A DNA stretch of 64,000 nt from Abiotrophia defectiva ATCC 49176 (GCF_000160075.2 NZ_KI535340.1:1-64000); one strand, 5' to 3'; shown: positions 24,931 through 35,851, counted from the stretch's first letter. Program-made: numbers and translations. The notes: generated by a model from the letters alone, not told the origin.

Positions 24931-25620
24931 TTAGAGTAGTGGAATATCAATCTGATCATAAACCGCCTCTTGATTGTTGGGCTGGTCCTTATCTCGCTTG
25001 TCTAAGTAAGCTTGTGCCTGCGCCACAGTCGTCAAACCATGTCGCTCCCAATTAATCAGAATCCGATCAATATATTTGAGGCTGAGCGCTTGGCGCAAGA
25101 CAGCTTCTTTAACTGCTAGGCGAATTAAATCAGGCGCATAGCCATCTTGTTTGAGCCAGCCATTCAGGGTCTCATATTCGAGCGCTGACAGGGAACGGCC
25201 AAACTCCCCTTCTATCAGAGGAATCAACTGACTTGCTGTTATAGCCTCTTGCGAGTCGTTTGTTTGGTCTGTCTCAGCGCTAGTAGTCGTCGTCTGATTT
25301 TGAGAAGATGATGGATTCAAGGTCTCTAAGCGCTCAAACAGTGGTGCTAGACTCAACCGGTCTTGGCCCGACGCATCCACCTCAAAAACTAAATAACCCT
25401 GATCGGCCAAGAGCGAGAGCTGAGACATGGCTTGATGTGACTGCCAACCATAGTGCTGACAACATAAGTCTACAACGGTCATAGGACTCAATTGACCTTC
25501 TTTCTGACCTAATATTGTCGTTACTAGGAGAAAAGTCTCAGGGCTCAAGCCTAAATCTTGATAATGGCTGAGTAAAACCTGTGGCAAGACCACAAAGCCT
25601 TCTTGATACCAGTTATACAT
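24931..25620 (-). CDS. DnaD-domain protein
   Basis: A 229-residue protein. The N-terminal winged-helix-like part (about residues 1-100, beginning YNWYQEGFVVLPQ) is followed by a Ser/Thr/Gln-rich linker (about 105-135). A C-terminal DnaD/DnaB-type domain then begins around IEGEFGRSLSALEYETLNGWL and includes LKYIDRILINWERHG. In B. subtilis DnaD loads the replicative helicase; here nth is not the neighbour, so it may be a paralogue. I chose the ATG at 25620 because GAGGAGGGA lies upstream. Confidence 0.8.
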   Translation of the reverse strand: MYNWYQEGFVVLPQVLLSHYQDLGLSPETFLLVTTILGQKEGQLSPMTVVDLCCQHYGWQSHQAMSQLSLLADQGYLVFEVDASGQDRLSLAPLFERLETLNPSSSQNQTTTTSAETDQTNDSQEAITASQLIPLIEGEFGRSLSALEYETLNGWLKQDGYAPDLIRLAVKEAVLRQALSLKYIDRILINWERHGLTTVAQAQAYLDKRDKDQPNNQEAVYDQIDIPLL

Positions 25621-25659
25621 GATGCTCCCTCCTCTTAGTCTAGTTTTCCTATTAAGCAC

Positions 25660-25691
25660 AGGGCAGCTTCCTCAGAATAGGAGACTGCCCT
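25660..25691 (-). terminator. Hairpin after typA
   Basis: Minus strand stem AGGGCAG / CTGCCCT with a further internal pairing (TCTCC / GAGGA). No T run follows, so termination may be incomplete. Confidence 0.5.
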
Positions 25692-25706
25692 TTTACTAAT
25701 TAGCTC

Positions 25707-27542
25707 TTAGGCCTTCTTAGCCTTTTTACTTTCACGTTCACGCGCACCCTTATCAAGGATTTGCTTACGTAGACGAACGCTCTCAGGTGTTACTTCGCAG
25801 TATTCATCATCATCCATGAACTCTAAGGATTCTTCTAGCGTTAGGATACGTGGACGTTTAATAACCGCGGTTTGGTCCTTGGTTGCTGAACGAATATTGG
25901 TTAATTGCTTAGCCTTGGTGATGTTGACTGTTAAGTCGTTCTCACGGTTGTGCTCTCCGATAATCATCCCACCGTAAACTTCAGTCCCTGGGTTAACAAA
26001 GATGGTCCCACGGTCTTCTAAGTTCATAATCCCATAAGTAGTAGCTTGGCCAGCTTCAAGCGCAACCAAAGCACCATTACGGCGGTTCCCAATATTGGAA
26101 TCAATCACTGGTTGGTAGTCATCAAAGCTATGGTTCATAATCCCATAACCACGTGTCATGGATAAGAACTCAGTAGAGAAGCCAATTAAGCCACGCGCTG
26201 GTACAGAAAAGACCATACGGATTTGGCCATTACCTGTGGTCACCATATCTGCCATTTCAGCCTTACGTTGACCCAAGGCTTCAATAATCGCCCCCATGTA
26301 TTCTTCTGGTGTATCAATTTGTACGCGTTCGAATGGCTCACAAGTCTTGCCATCGATTTCCTTAAGAATCACCTTAGGACGTGATACTTGGAATTCATAA
26401 CCTTGACGACGCATGTTCTCAATCAAGATGGCCAAATGTAATTCCCCACGACCAGATACGATAAAGGCGTCTGGTGAGTCAGTTGGATCCACGCGCAAGG
26501 ATACGTCTGTTTGCAATTCTTGCATGAGGCGATCTTGGAGGTTACGTGAAGTCACGTACTTACCTTCTTTACCTGCAAATGGTGAGTTGTTAGTTAAGAA
26601 AGTCATTTGTAGGGTTGGCTCGTCAATATGGAGAATTGGCAAGGCTTCAGGGTTCGCAGCATCCGCTACGGTCTCCCCAACGAAGATGTCTTCCATACCT
26701 GATAAGGCGATCAAGTCCCCTGCCTTAGCCTCGTTAATTTCCACGCGGTCTAAGCCGAAGAAACCAAACATCTTGGTAATACGGAAGTTCTTGCTAGTCC
26801 CGTCAACCTTCATAAGGGTTACGTTGTCGCCGACTTTCATTTTACCGCGGAAGATACGACCAATCCCGATACGACCCACATATTCGTTATAGTCTAAGAG
26901 AGAAACTTGGAATTGTAATGGTTGGTCTGAGTTATCAACTGGCGCCGGCACGTGTTCGATAACAGCATCAAAGATAGCATCCATGGATGGCTCTTGATCT
27001 GCTGGATTATCAGACAAGCTAGATGTCCCGTTAAGGGCTGAAGCATAGACTACAGGGAATTCTAATTGATCATCATCTGCCCCTAATTCAATGAAGAGTT
27101 CTAAAACTTCATCAACCACTTCTTCTGGACGAGCAGAAGGCTTGTCAATCTTGTTCACAACGACAATCGGTACTAAGTGTTGTTCTAAGGCTTTCTTCAA
27201 GACGAAGCGAGTCTGAGGCATGGTGCCTTCATAAGCATCCACCACCAGAATAACCCCATCAACCATTTTCATAATACGTTCTACTTCGCCACCAAAGTCC
27301 GCGTGACCTGGGGTGTCCAAGATATTGATGCGGGTCCCCTTGTAGTCTACGGCAGTGTTCTTGGCCAAAATCGTAATCCCACGTTCTTTTTCAATGTCGT
27401 TGGAGTCCATGGCACGCTCGTCCAATTTGGCACGCTCATCTAGGGTGTTGGACTGTTTGAGCAACTCATCAACCAATGTGGTTTTACCATGGTCGACGTG
27501 GGCAATAATGGCAATGTTTCGGATATCGTTACGCGTATTCAT
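25707..27542 (-). CDS. typA: Ribosome-associated translational GTPase TypA/BipA
   Basis: A 611-residue elongation-factor-like GTPase. The G1 motif AHVDHGKTTL, G2 region KERGITI, G3 LDTPGHADFGGEV and G4 VNKIDK are intact. The EF-G-like domains follow and the BipA-specific C-terminus includes GYGIMNHSFDDYQP. It binds 70S ribosomes and helps assembly and stress adaptation. It overlaps the end of the inositol monophosphatase gene by 14 bases, showing co-transcription. Confidence 0.98.
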   Translation of the reverse strand: MNTRNDIRNIAIIAHVDHGKTTLVDELLKQSNTLDERAKLDERAMDSNDIEKERGITILAKNTAVDYKGTRINILDTPGHADFGGEVERIMKMVDGVILVVDAYEGTMPQTRFVLKKALEQHLVPIVVVNKIDKPSARPEEVVDEVLELFIELGADDDQLEFPVVYASALNGTSSLSDNPADQEPSMDAIFDAVIEHVPAPVDNSDQPLQFQVSLLDYNEYVGRIGIGRIFRGKMKVGDNVTLMKVDGTSKNFRITKMFGFFGLDRVEINEAKAGDLIALSGMEDIFVGETVADAANPEALPILHIDEPTLQMTFLTNNSPFAGKEGKYVTSRNLQDRLMQELQTDVSLRVDPTDSPDAFIVSGRGELHLAILIENMRRQGYEFQVSRPKVILKEIDGKTCEPFERVQIDTPEEYMGAIIEALGQRKAEMADMVTTGNGQIRMVFSVPARGLIGFSTEFLSMTRGYGIMNHSFDDYQPVIDSNIGNRRNGALVALEAGQATTYGIMNLEDRGTIFVNPGTEVYGGMIIGEHNRENDLTVNITKAKQLTNIRSATKDQTAVIKRPRILTLEESLEFMDDDEYCEVTPESVRLRKQILDKGARERESKKAKKA

Positions 27543-28341
27543 TAATTTCTCCTAACTGATCTTTTTCTTCTGCTAAAACGCGGATGACTTCTTCATGGAC
27601 AGTGTCATGCGCGAAAATGATAGGACTAGCTGACAAAATGGATAAGGCTGAGCCGTCTGGCTTAGTTGCCTTGAAGCCCATAGCCTCACAAATGGCCCAA
27701 CCAGCAGCAAAGTCCCAAGGACTTAATTTGAAACTTAGGTAAACAGCTGCCTCACCACGAATGACTTCGATCACTTCAAGCGCAGCAGAACCGTGCGCCC
27801 GAACACCTAAGACATTTTCTAAGAGGCGTTGACTATTGCAACGGTTTTGGGTAAACATGGCCACGTTCCCTACTGCTAGAGAATCTTGCAGACGGTCAAT
27901 CTTAAGTGGGACTAGAGGCTGGCCGTTGAGAGTAACTCCTTGGCCTACTATTCCGGCATAAAGGTCATGTTTCATGACGTCGTAAATATAACCTGCCAAT
28001 GGCTTACCATCTTGGAAAATCCCAATCAGAATCCCAAAGTTATTCTTCTGCTTAACGAAGTTAAGGGTGCCATCAATGGGATCAATGACCCAGACAATAC
28101 CGGCCAAGTCTTCCGTTCCCTGACTCATACCTTCTTCGCCAATGATGCGATGGTCTGGAAAATGACTGGTAATCTTATCGACAAAGTAAGCCTCTGTCGC
28201 CTTATCCATTTCTGTAACCAAATCGCTGGCCCCTGTTTTCTGATCCACTTGAAGGGACCGTTTGAGTGATTGCCGTAAATTCTCAGCGGCTTCTTCTAGC
28301 CAGGCTAAGACATGGGCATGAACTGTCTTAAAATCTTCCAT
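27529..28341 (-). CDS. Inositol monophosphatase family protein
   Basis: A 270-residue cytosolic phosphatase. IIGEEGM and WVIDPIDGTLNFVKQ are the two metal-binding motifs of the family, and SPWDFAAGWAICEAMG carries the C-terminal aspartate. The true substrate in Gram-positives may be inositol or another sugar phosphate, or pAp. AGGAGG precedes the ATG. It overlaps the end of the UPF0223 gene by 14 bases. Confidence 0.93.
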   Translation of the reverse strand: MEDFKTVHAHVLAWLEEAAENLRQSLKRSLQVDQKTGASDLVTEMDKATEAYFVDKITSHFPDHRIIGEEGMSQGTEDLAGIVWVIDPIDGTLNFVKQKNNFGILIGIFQDGKPLAGYIYDVMKHDLYAGIVGQGVTLNGQPLVPLKIDRLQDSLAVGNVAMFTQNRCNSQRLLENVLGVRAHGSAALEVIEVIRGEAAVYLSFKLSPWDFAAGWAICEAMGFKATKPDGSALSILSASPIIFAHDTVHEEVIRVLAEEKDQLGEINEYA

Positions 28342-28639
28342 TTGAACCTCCTATGTTAATACGCACTACGGGGTTGTCCGCTGAGGAATCCTTAAGAGAC
28401 TTCATTTGCTGAACGACCTGGTAGATAGAATATCCACTAGCTGACTGAAAAGCTCGATCGAGTCGCTTCTCTTCGCCAATACTAGTCACTATTTGCTTGA
28501 AGGATTGATAACGTGGCCACAGAGAATTGAGTTTAACACCACCTTGGTAAACCGATTCTACCGCTGATAGAAAGTCGATGACCGTGATTATTTCCTCTGT
28601 CGTCCAATCCGGGTTCAGAGGGTATTCAAACTGTGTCAT
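28328..28639 (-). CDS. UPF0223 family protein (YktA-like)
   Basis: A 103-residue cytosolic protein. YPLNPDWTTEEIITVIDFLSAVESVYQ, then LWPRYQSFKQIV, match the UPF0223 family, whose function is unknown. In Bacillus the yktA gene also lies next to an inositol monophosphatase gene (suhB/yktC), so the order is conserved. The last residues appear lengthened (NPVVRINIGGSNGRF). The ATG at 28639 has GGAGG upstream. Confidence 0.85.
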   Translation of the reverse strand: MTQFEYPLNPDWTTEEIITVIDFLSAVESVYQGGVKLNSLWPRYQSFKQIVTSIGEEKRLDRAFQSASGYSIYQVVQQMKSLKDSSADNPVVRINIGGSNGRF

Positions 28640-28672
28640 ACACGTTCCTCCATTCAAAACACTCTAACTATT

Positions 28673-28728
28673 ATCATACCCTATTTTGACCAAAAAATAA
28701 AAGGTAAACTTCATCGTCAACGCTTACA
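28673..28728 (-). promoter_or_regulatory. Promoter region of the UPF0223-IMPase-typA unit with a possible cre site
   Basis: Minus strand TATGAT (28673-28678) is a likely -10 box with a poor -35. TGTAAGCGTTGACG (28715-28728) resembles the CcpA site (cre), about 37 bases upstream of the -10 box. Catabolite control is a guess from one site. Confidence 0.35.
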
Positions 28729-28813
28729 GAATAGATTTTGTTATCATTTGGCCTAGTCGCTAGATTATTGAAGCTTAATATACGAATTTTATATAGCTCT
28801 CCTTCTCCTAATT

Positions 28814-28846
28814 AAAAAGCCAAGTTGACATGCAACTCAGCTTTTT
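28814..28846 (-). terminator. Terminator after pyrE
   Basis: A stem of about 14 bp with one mismatch (AAAAAGCTGAGTTG / CAACTTGGCTTTTT) ending in T's on the minus strand, 8 bases past the pyrE stop. Confidence 0.9.
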
Positions 28847-28854
28847 CTATGAGT

Positions 28855-29475
28855 TTAGTTTCCTAAGGTTTGGCGCCATTCAAGAAGCGAGGCTACATCT
28901 TCTTGTGCGATATAGTCTGCTTCCAACGCAGCCTCAATTAAGGCGTCATAATTAGTTAAGGTATGGTAGCTTACCCCAGCTTCAGCAAATGCCTCTTGAG
29001 CTTTTTTCAGCTCATAGGAGAAAATGGCCACAACCCCTAACACTTGGCAGCCTGCCTCTTTTAAGGCTTGAGCCACCTTAAGCGAGGACAAACCAGTCGA
29101 GATCAAATCTTCCACTATGACTACCTTGGCCTCCGGAGTTAAGCGCCCTTCAATCTGGTTAGTCTTGCCATGTTTCTTAGCAGAGTCCCGTACGTAAACC
29201 ATGGGCAAATCCAGCAAATCACTGACCCAAGCCGCGTGGGGAATACCAGCGGTTGCTGTCCCCGCCACCACTTGGACCTGAGGGTAATGCTCCTTAATCA
29301 CCTGACTTAAAGCTTGGGCAATCTTGCGTCGGACTGACGGATAAGACATGGTCAGGCGATTGTCACAATAGATTGGCGATTGAATACCTGATGTCCAAGT
29401 AAAGTAGTGGTGGGGCTGCAAGGCGACCGCTTTAATGGCTAATAATTCTTGGGCAATTTCTTTAGCACTAGTCAT
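28855..29475 (-). CDS. pyrE: Orotate phosphoribosyltransferase
   Basis: A 206-residue enzyme joining orotate and PRPP to OMP. The PRPP loop is [37 protein letters not shown] binds orotate, and [17 protein letters not shown] is also conserved. It is the last gene of the pyr operon, followed by a terminator. Confidence 0.97.
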   Translation of the reverse strand: MTSAKEIAQELLAIKAVALQPHHYFTWTSGIQSPIYCDNRLTMSYPSVRRKIAQALSQVIKEHYPQVQVVAGTATAGIPHAAWVSDLLDLPMVYVRDSAKKHGKTNQIEGRLTPEAKVVIVEDLISTGLSSLKVAQALKEAGCQVLGVVAIFSYELKKAQEAFAEAGVSYHTLTNYDALIEAALEADYIAQEDVASLLEWRQTLGN

Positions 29476-29491
29476 GAAAATCCTCCTTTTC

Positions 29492-30205
29492 TTACTTCAA
29501 GAAGCTCTGACAAATAGCCTCATAAACAGAGACTGGATCACTAGCCAAAGTAATCGGCCGACCAACCACAATATGGCTTGATCCTAGTTGTCGGGCAACT
29601 TCCGGTGTAGCAATTCGCTTTTGATCCTGACTAGGACCACCTACCAAGCGTATACCTGGCGTGACAATGGCAAAGTCTCGGCCACATGCCTCCCGAATGA
29701 CGGGTGCCTCATGAACCGAGGCAACGACTCCATCCAAACCCGCTTCCTTGGTCAACTGGGCGTAATGGCGGACACTGGTCACTAGGTCAACTGGAATCAA
29801 TTGTTCAGCCTGTATTTGTTCTTGAGAGGTAGAGGTTAACTGGGTTACAGCGATAGCCAACGTTTCAGGGCTGCCCCCATCAAGCAAGCCTTGTTTGGCA
29901 GCCTCTAGCATTTCCTTACCACCCGCGGCATGAAAATTGAGCATATCCACTTTGTACTGAGCCAAACCCTTGCTTGCTCCATAAACCGTATTGGGAATGT
30001 CATGTAGCTTAAGGTCTAGGAAGATGCGATGCCCTCTTTCCTTGAGAGCAGATAAGACTTGTGGCCCATTTTGTAGATAAAGTTCCATCCCAACCTTAAG
30101 ATAGAGCTGGTCGTGGCTCCTAAAGAGTGCTAGAAATGCCAAGGTTTCTTCTAAATTTTTGAAGTCTAGTGCGACGATGACATCGCTAGAAAATGTTCGG
30201 TTCAT
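29492..30205 (-). CDS. pyrF: Orotidine-5'-phosphate decarboxylase
   Basis: A 237-residue enzyme that decarboxylates OMP to [17 protein letters not shown] at the N-terminus and [13 protein letters not shown], with the catalytic Lys/Asp array DxKxxD, are intact. VTPGIRLVG and IVVGRPIT form the phosphate loop. It lies 16 bases before pyrE and 26 after carB. Confidence 0.98.
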   Translation of the reverse strand: MNRTFSSDVIVALDFKNLEETLAFLALFRSHDQLYLKVGMELYLQNGPQVLSALKERGHRIFLDLKLHDIPNTVYGASKGLAQYKVDMLNFHAAGGKEMLEAAKQGLLDGGSPETLAIAVTQLTSTSQEQIQAEQLIPVDLVTSVRHYAQLTKEAGLDGVVASVHEAPVIREACGRDFAIVTPGIRLVGGPSQDQKRIATPEVARQLGSSHIVVGRPITLASDPVSVYEAICQSFLK

Positions 30206-30231
30206 AGTTCCTCCTTATGAATCAAGTTCGA

Positions 30232-33200
30232 CTAAGCCAAAGGCGTGATATGGAAAGAGGTGGATTCTAGCACCTTCAAGAGGGCCATACTGGTATCTAA
30301 AGAGGTGAAGCAGACGATTTCTTGCTCACTGGCTACCCGACGAATCTTAAAGCCATCCTTGGTGACATCTTTATCCTTAGAAGTAGTGTTAATGACTAGG
30401 TCTACTTGTCCTTGATAGATGGCATCTAAGACATTGTGATCTTGGCTACCAATTTTGCCTACAGAAGCTACTTTAAGTCCTGCCTGACTTAAGTAATCAG
30501 CAGTACCTGGGGTAGCCAAGAGATTGAAGCCCAAGTCACTAAAGCGACGTGCCAATTCTAAGGCTTCCGCCTTGTCTTCGTTAGCCACTGTGAAGAGGAT
30601 AGTCCCTTGATCCTTGACCTGGATACCGGCAGCCACTAGACCTTTGTAGAGGGATTTTTCCAGGGTTAAGTCGCTACCCATGACTTCCCCAGTTGACTTC
30701 ATTTCTGGCCCTAAGGCAGTATCAACATCCTTGAGTTTTTGGAAGCTAAAGACTGGTACCTTGGTGTAAACAGCAGACGGTTCAGGCAGCAAGCCAGTCT
30801 GATAACCAAGGTCACTTAAGGATTGGCCTAAAATAGCTTGCATGGCTAACTGCGCCATTGGGACACCTGTAATCTTGCTGAGGAATGGGACGGTCCGCGA
30901 ACTACGTGGGTTCACTTCCAAGACATAAAGTTCACCCTTGCTAAGCACATACTGGATATTAAGTAGGCCTACAATGTTAAGCCCCTTAGCCAGGCGAATG
31001 GTATAGTCGACTAGTTGCTCCTTCTGAGCCTGGCTTAAGGTCTGAGGTGGGTAAACGGCGATGGAGTCACCTGAGTGGACCCCTGCCCGCTCAATATGTT
31101 CCATAATGCCCGGAATAACCACGGTTTGGCCATCACAAATGGCATCGACTTCGATTTCTTGACCGATGAGATAACGGTCTGTTAGGACAGGATGTTCCGG
31201 CGACACCCGCACAGCTGTCTCCATGTAACGACGCAAATCAGCTTCTTCATAGACGATTTCCATGGCGCGACCGCCCAAGACATAGGAAGGTCTCACCAAA
31301 ACTGGATAGCCAATGGACGCCGCGTTAGCAACAGCCGTTTCCGTATCTGAGGCTGTCTTACCTAAAGGTTGTGGGATATCTAATTCATGCAAGAGCTGCT
31401 CGAACTTATCTCGGTTTTCAGCCTTGTCAATTTCTTCCAGACTAGTTCCAAGGATTTTGACCCCATGTCTTTGGAGTTTGTCGGCTAAGTTAATGGCAGT
31501 CTGACCACCAAATTGCACGACCACCCCCAGAGGCTGCTCGTGATTCAAGATAGCCATGACATCTTCTTCGGTTAGCGGTTCAAAGTAGAGTTTATCAGAA
31601 ATGGTAAAGTCGGTTGAGACGGTTTCTGGGTTGTTGTTGATAATAATGGCTTCATAACCTGCCGCCTTAATGGCCAGGACGGCATGAACAGTCGCGTAAT
31701 CAAATTCCACCCCTTGACCGATACGGATTGGGCCAGAGCCTAGCACCACGATTTTAGGTTTGTCCGTTACGATGGATTCATTTTCTGCTTCATAGCTAGA
31801 ATAGAAATAAGGAGTTGAAGACTCGAATTCTGCCGCACAGGTATCCACCATCTTGAAGACAGGCGTGATGCCCGCTTCTTGACGTAGCTGATAAACTGCT
31901 GCCTCTGTAGTCTGCCAACGGTGGGCAATGATTTTATCAGAGAAACCGTAACGTTTGGCATAAGCTAAGAGATTGAGGTCATGCGGATGGGCCTTTAGTT
32001 CATGTTCCAAATCAATAATATGTTGCATCTTATTAAGGAAGAAGCGGTCTATTTTGGTCATGTCATGAATCTGATTAACGCTGACGCCCCGTCTCAGGGC
32101 TTCACCTATGAAGAAGAGGCGTTCATCGCTAGCAGCTTGGACCTTTTCCATGATTTCTTCCAAACTAAAGCTATCACCATTAGGTAGTCCCAGGTGATGG
32201 ACGCCGTATTCTAGCGAGCGGATGGCCTTAAGCAAGGATTCCTCATAAGTCCGTCCCATAGCCATAACCTCACCGGTTGCCTTCATTTGAGTGCCTAACT
32301 TACGGTCGGCGCGTTCAAATTTGTCAAATGGAAAACGTGGAATCTTGCTGACCACATAGTCTAGACTAGGCTCAAAGCAGGCATAAGAATTCTGGGTGAC
32401 AGGATTGAGAATTTCATCCAAGCTTAAGCCGACAGCAATTTTAGCGGCAATCTTAGCAATCGGATACCCCGTTGCCTTAGACGCTAGGGCAGAAGAACGA
32501 GATACGCGCGGGTTCACTTCAATGATATAGTAGTTAAAGGAATCTGGGTCCAAGGCTAATTGGACATTACAGCCCCCTTCTATCTTAAGGGCACGAATAA
32601 TTTTAAGGGACACATCGCGCAACATGTGATACTCCCGGTCGGTCAGGGTTTGAGATGGGGCCACCACAACTGAATCCCCGGTATGAATGCCTACAGGATC
32701 AATGTTTTCCATGTTGCAGACGACAATGGCAGTATCATTGGCATCTCGCATGACTTCATACTCGATTTCCTTGTAACCTGCGATGGATTTTTCTAGCAAA
32801 CATTGGGTCACGGGCGAATAATGGAGACCTGAAGAGACAATTTCATCTAAATCCTGGTCGTTATAACAAATACCGCCACCAGTCCCCCCCATGGTAAAGG
32901 CGGGACGGACAATAACTGGATAGCCAATTTGCGCCACAAAATCTCGAGCTTGATCTAAGTTGGTCACAATTTCAGATTCAGGTACAGGCTCACCTAATTC
33001 CTGCATGAGCTGACGGAAGAGTTGACGGTCTTCCGCTTGCTCAATGGAGGCTAGTTTGGTGCCTAGTAATTCGACACCGTATTGGTCCAAGACACCCTGA
33101 CGATGAAGTTGAACAGCTAAGTTGAGCCCTACCTGGCCACCAAGGGTTGGCAACAAGGCATCAGGCCGTTCCTTACGGATGATTTTGCTGACGAATTCAA

Positions 33201-33411
33201 GGGTTAGGGGTTCCATATAAACCTTATCAGCAATCTGACGGTCGGTCATAATGGTGGCCGGATTGGAGTTAACTAGAATGACTTGATAGCCCTCTTCCTT
33301 CAAAGAAAGGCAAGCTTGAGTCCCGGCATAATCGAATTCTGCTGCCTGTCCAATTGTAATGGGACCCGACCCAATGACCAGAATGGTTTGAATATCTTGA
33401 CGTTTTGGCAT
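30232..33411 (-). CDS. carB: Carbamoyl-phosphate synthase large subunit
   Basis: A 1059-residue enzyme that makes carbamoyl phosphate from ammonia (via CarA), bicarbonate and two ATP. Two homologous ATP-grasp halves are visible, each opening with a nucleotide-binding motif: [20 protein letters not shown] (N-terminal) and [19 protein letters not shown] (about residue 555). The C-terminal MGS-like domain (about 930-1059) is present and may bind UMP. It forms one complex with CarA, encoded 12 bases upstream. Its place in the pyr operon ties it to pyrimidines rather than arginine. Confidence 0.98.
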   Translation of the reverse strand: MPKRQDIQTILVIGSGPITIGQAAEFDYAGTQACLSLKEEGYQVILVNSNPATIMTDRQIADKVYMEPLTLEFVSKIIRKERPDALLPTLGGQVGLNLAVQLHRQGVLDQYGVELLGTKLASIEQAEDRQLFRQLMQELGEPVPESEIVTNLDQARDFVAQIGYPVIVRPAFTMGGTGGGICYNDQDLDEIVSSGLHYSPVTQCLLEKSIAGYKEIEYEVMRDANDTAIVVCNMENIDPVGIHTGDSVVVAPSQTLTDREYHMLRDVSLKIIRALKIEGGCNVQLALDPDSFNYYIIEVNPRVSRSSALASKATGYPIAKIAAKIAVGLSLDEILNPVTQNSYACFEPSLDYVVSKIPRFPFDKFERADRKLGTQMKATGEVMAMGRTYEESLLKAIRSLEYGVHHLGLPNGDSFSLEEIMEKVQAASDERLFFIGEALRRGVSVNQIHDMTKIDRFFLNKMQHIIDLEHELKAHPHDLNLLAYAKRYGFSDKIIAHRWQTTEAAVYQLRQEAGITPVFKMVDTCAAEFESSTPYFYSSYEAENESIVTDKPKIVVLGSGPIRIGQGVEFDYATVHAVLAIKAAGYEAIIINNNPETVSTDFTISDKLYFEPLTEEDVMAILNHEQPLGVVVQFGGQTAINLADKLQRHGVKILGTSLEEIDKAENRDKFEQLLHELDIPQPLGKTASDTETAVANAASIGYPVLVRPSYVLGGRAMEIVYEEADLRRYMETAVRVSPEHPVLTDRYLIGQEIEVDAICDGQTVVIPGIMEHIERAGVHSGDSIAVYPPQTLSQAQKEQLVDYTIRLAKGLNIVGLLNIQYVLSKGELYVLEVNPRSSRTVPFLSKITGVPMAQLAMQAILGQSLSDLGYQTGLLPEPSAVYTKVPVFSFQKLKDVDTALGPEMKSTGEVMGSDLTLEKSLYKGLVAAGIQVKDQGTILFTVANEDKAEALELARRFSDLGFNLLATPGTADYLSQAGLKVASVGKIGSQDHNVLDAIYQGQVDLVINTTSKDKDVTKDGFKIRRVASEQEIVCFTSLDTSMALLKVLESTSFHITPLA

Positions 33412-33423
33412 GATAGGACTCCT

Positions 33424-34524
33424 TTACTTGTGGCGACGAGACTGAGCTTGGAAGGCTTTCATATTCTCAATGAACTGATCAAAGAGATAATTAGGATCAT
33501 GTGGTCCTGGCGATGCTTCTGGATGGTATTGAACCGAGAAGACTGGATAGAACTTATGTCGAACGCCTTCGCAGGTACGGTCATTGACTGACAAATGAGT
33601 TAATTCCAGATCTGTATCTGCTAATGAATCAATATCTACGCTATAGCCATGGTTTTGCGAGGTCAAGTCTACCTTGCCTGTCAAAAGGTTCTTAACAGGA
33701 TGGTTGGCCCCACGATGACCAAATTTGAGTTTGTAGGTCTTGGCCCCTGCTGCCAAACTGATCAGTTGGTGGCCCATGCAAATACCAAAAATCGGTAGTT
33801 TGTCCATAATTTGACCAATCATGGCAATGGTCTCTGGCACATCCTCAGGGTCACCCGGCCCATTAGAGAGCATGACCCCATCAGGTTGAAGGCGTAAAAC
33901 TTCCTGAGCACTAATATTATGAGGCACCACCACAATGTCACAGTTGCGCTCATTAAGCTCACGTAGGATACCTGACTTCATGCCCAAATCAACCAGGACT
34001 ACTCGATAGCCCGTTCCTGACGATAGGAAGGCCTTAGATGTCGACACTTGGGCAATTTGGTCCCTAGGCAGTTCAGTCTTTCTAAGCTCTTCTAGCACTT
34101 GTTCTGGATTTTGAGACAGGTCAGTAATGATACCCTTAATGGTCCCATATTGACGAATCTTCCGAGTGAGGCTGCGCGTATCAATACCCCAAATTCCTGG
34201 AATATCTAGTTCTTTGAGGGCTTGGTCTAGGGACATTTGGCTACGGAAATTGGAAGGCTGTTGGCAAACTTCTCGGACTACTAACCCCTTGATAGAGGGA
34301 TTAATGGTCTCAAAGTCATCACGGTTAATACCGTAGTTACCAATTAAGGGATAGGTAAAGGTAACAATTTGACCGTTATAGGAAGGGTCTGACAGCGTCT
34401 CCTGGTAACCGGTCATAGCTGTGTTGAAGACGACCTCGCCCACCATGGCACGGTCAGCACCAAAGCCATAACCCTTGTAGATGGTGCCATCTTCTAAAAT
34501 CAATTGCTTATCATAGCTGTACAT
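33424..34524 (-). CDS. carA: Carbamoyl-phosphate synthase small subunit (glutaminase)
   Basis: A 366-residue glutamine amidotransferase subunit. The class I triad is intact: cysteine in FGICMGHQLI, then histidine and glutamate in VQYHPEASPGP. MTGYQETLSDPSYNGQIVTFT is the CarA N-terminal motif. It feeds ammonia to CarB. Confidence 0.98.
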   Translation of the reverse strand: MYSYDKQLILEDGTIYKGYGFGADRAMVGEVVFNTAMTGYQETLSDPSYNGQIVTFTYPLIGNYGINRDDFETINPSIKGLVVREVCQQPSNFRSQMSLDQALKELDIPGIWGIDTRSLTRKIRQYGTIKGIITDLSQNPEQVLEELRKTELPRDQIAQVSTSKAFLSSGTGYRVVLVDLGMKSGILRELNERNCDIVVVPHNISAQEVLRLQPDGVMLSNGPGDPEDVPETIAMIGQIMDKLPIFGICMGHQLISLAAGAKTYKLKFGHRGANHPVKNLLTGKVDLTSQNHGYSVDIDSLADTDLELTHLSVNDRTCEGVRHKFYPVFSVQYHPEASPGPHDPNYLFDQFIENMKAFQAQSRRHK

Positions 34525-34550
34525 AATCTCGCTCCTTGTCTTACTCGCTC

Positions 34551-35828
34551 TTAGGCAAAAAATGTGGCATCTTGATAGGCGATACGGCCTTGGCTAATAG
34601 TCAGGATAGGCCAGCCATAGACTTCTTGACCGGCGTATGGTGTATTCCGACCTTTGGACAAGAAATTCTCTGGTTCAATAGTTGCTACTTTGTCTAAATC
34701 GATAACGACCAGATCAGCTGGCTGCCCGACGGCTAAGCTTCCATAAGGTAGGTCAAAGATCTTAGCCACATCAGTTGACATCTTGTCCAAGAGGAATTCT
34801 AGGGACATAATGCCTGGCTTGACAAAGTGGGTATAGAGCTGGCTAAAGGCTGTTTCAGACCCCACAATACCAAAGGCTGCCTCCTGCATTGGCAAGTCTT
34901 TCTCAGTCATAGCATGAGGTGCATGGTCAGTAGCGATAATGTCGATAGTGCCATCTAAGAGACCAGCAATTAAGGCCCGACGATCCTCGGCTGCGCGCAA
35001 GGGTGGATTCATTTTCCAGAAGCCATGGTTGTGAGGAATGTCGTCCTCATCACTCAGTAAATGATGAGGGCAGACTTCACAGGTCACCTTAATGCCGTTG
35101 GCCTTAGCCTCGCGAACCAAACGAACAGATTCCTTAGTCGACACATGGCAGACATGATAGTGACAGCCTGCCGCTTCAGCCAAGAGAATATCGCGAGCAA
35201 TCTGAACTGACTCGCAGACAGATGGTATGCCTGGCAGACCCAGTTCTCGACTGCGGCAACCACAGTGCATACAACCACCCCGAATTAGGGAATTGTCCTC
35301 GCAATGGGCCACAATGGCTTTGTTGAGGCGGGCGGCAACGCACATAGATTCATACATCATATTGGCATTTTGGACCCCACGCCCATCATCACTGAAGGCA
35401 AAAACATGTTGGGCTAACTCGTCAAACTGAGCGTAGTCCTCCCCTAGCTCCCCTTTGGTAATGGCACCGTATGGGATGGCGCGAATGACAGAATCACGTG
35501 CAATAATGTCTAGCTGGGGCTTGAGATGCTCATAGGAATCAGGAACTGGATTGAGGTTAGGCATGGGCATAGCTGTTGTAAAACCACCTCGCGCAGCCGC
35601 TCTGGAAGCATGGTAGATATTTTCCTTGTATTCAAAACCTGGTTCCCGCCAGTGAACATGGACATCAATAAAACCCGGTGCTAGGAGTTTACCTTTTAAG
35701 TCAAACACTTGATCAGCAGTGGCATTGAGCTCCTTGTCCATGGCTAAAATCTTGTCCCCATCAATCAGGATTTCGACAGGCTGCAAATGTCCCTTGACCA
35801 GACGGCGACCATTTTTGAGTAATAGCAT
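34551..35828 (-). CDS. pyrC: Dihydroorotase (class I)
   Basis: A 425-residue zinc amidohydrolase that closes carbamoyl aspartate to dihydroorotate. The metal-binding DVHVHWREPG (H57, H59) and later HCED, HVCHVSTKES and ATDHAPHA are intact. The PGIPSVCESVQIARD stretch is typical. Unusual is a cysteine cluster GGCMHCGC at residues 184-191, where relatives known to me have no such cysteines; it may be neutral or bind metal. It is the third gene of the operon. Confidence 0.97.
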   Translation of the reverse strand: MLLLKNGRRLVKGHLQPVEILIDGDKILAMDKELNATADQVFDLKGKLLAPGFIDVHVHWREPGFEYKENIYHASRAAARGGFTTAMPMPNLNPVPDSYEHLKPQLDIIARDSVIRAIPYGAITKGELGEDYAQFDELAQHVFAFSDDGRGVQNANMMYESMCVAARLNKAIVAHCEDNSLIRGGCMHCGCRSRELGLPGIPSVCESVQIARDILLAEAAGCHYHVCHVSTKESVRLVREAKANGIKVTCEVCPHHLLSDEDDIPHNHGFWKMNPPLRAAEDRRALIAGLLDGTIDIIATDHAPHAMTEKDLPMQEAAFGIVGSETAFSQLYTHFVKPGIMSLEFLLDKMSTDVAKIFDLPYGSLAVGQPADLVVIDLDKVATIEPENFLSKGRNTPYAGQEVYGWPILTISQGRIAYQDATFFA

Positions 35829-35851
35829 GATGTGACTTCCTTTCTATCTTG

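Noticed and set aside
26413-26892. Plus-strand open frame of 159 codons inside typA
   Set aside because: It is antisense to the highly conserved TypA coding sequence; nothing supports translation.
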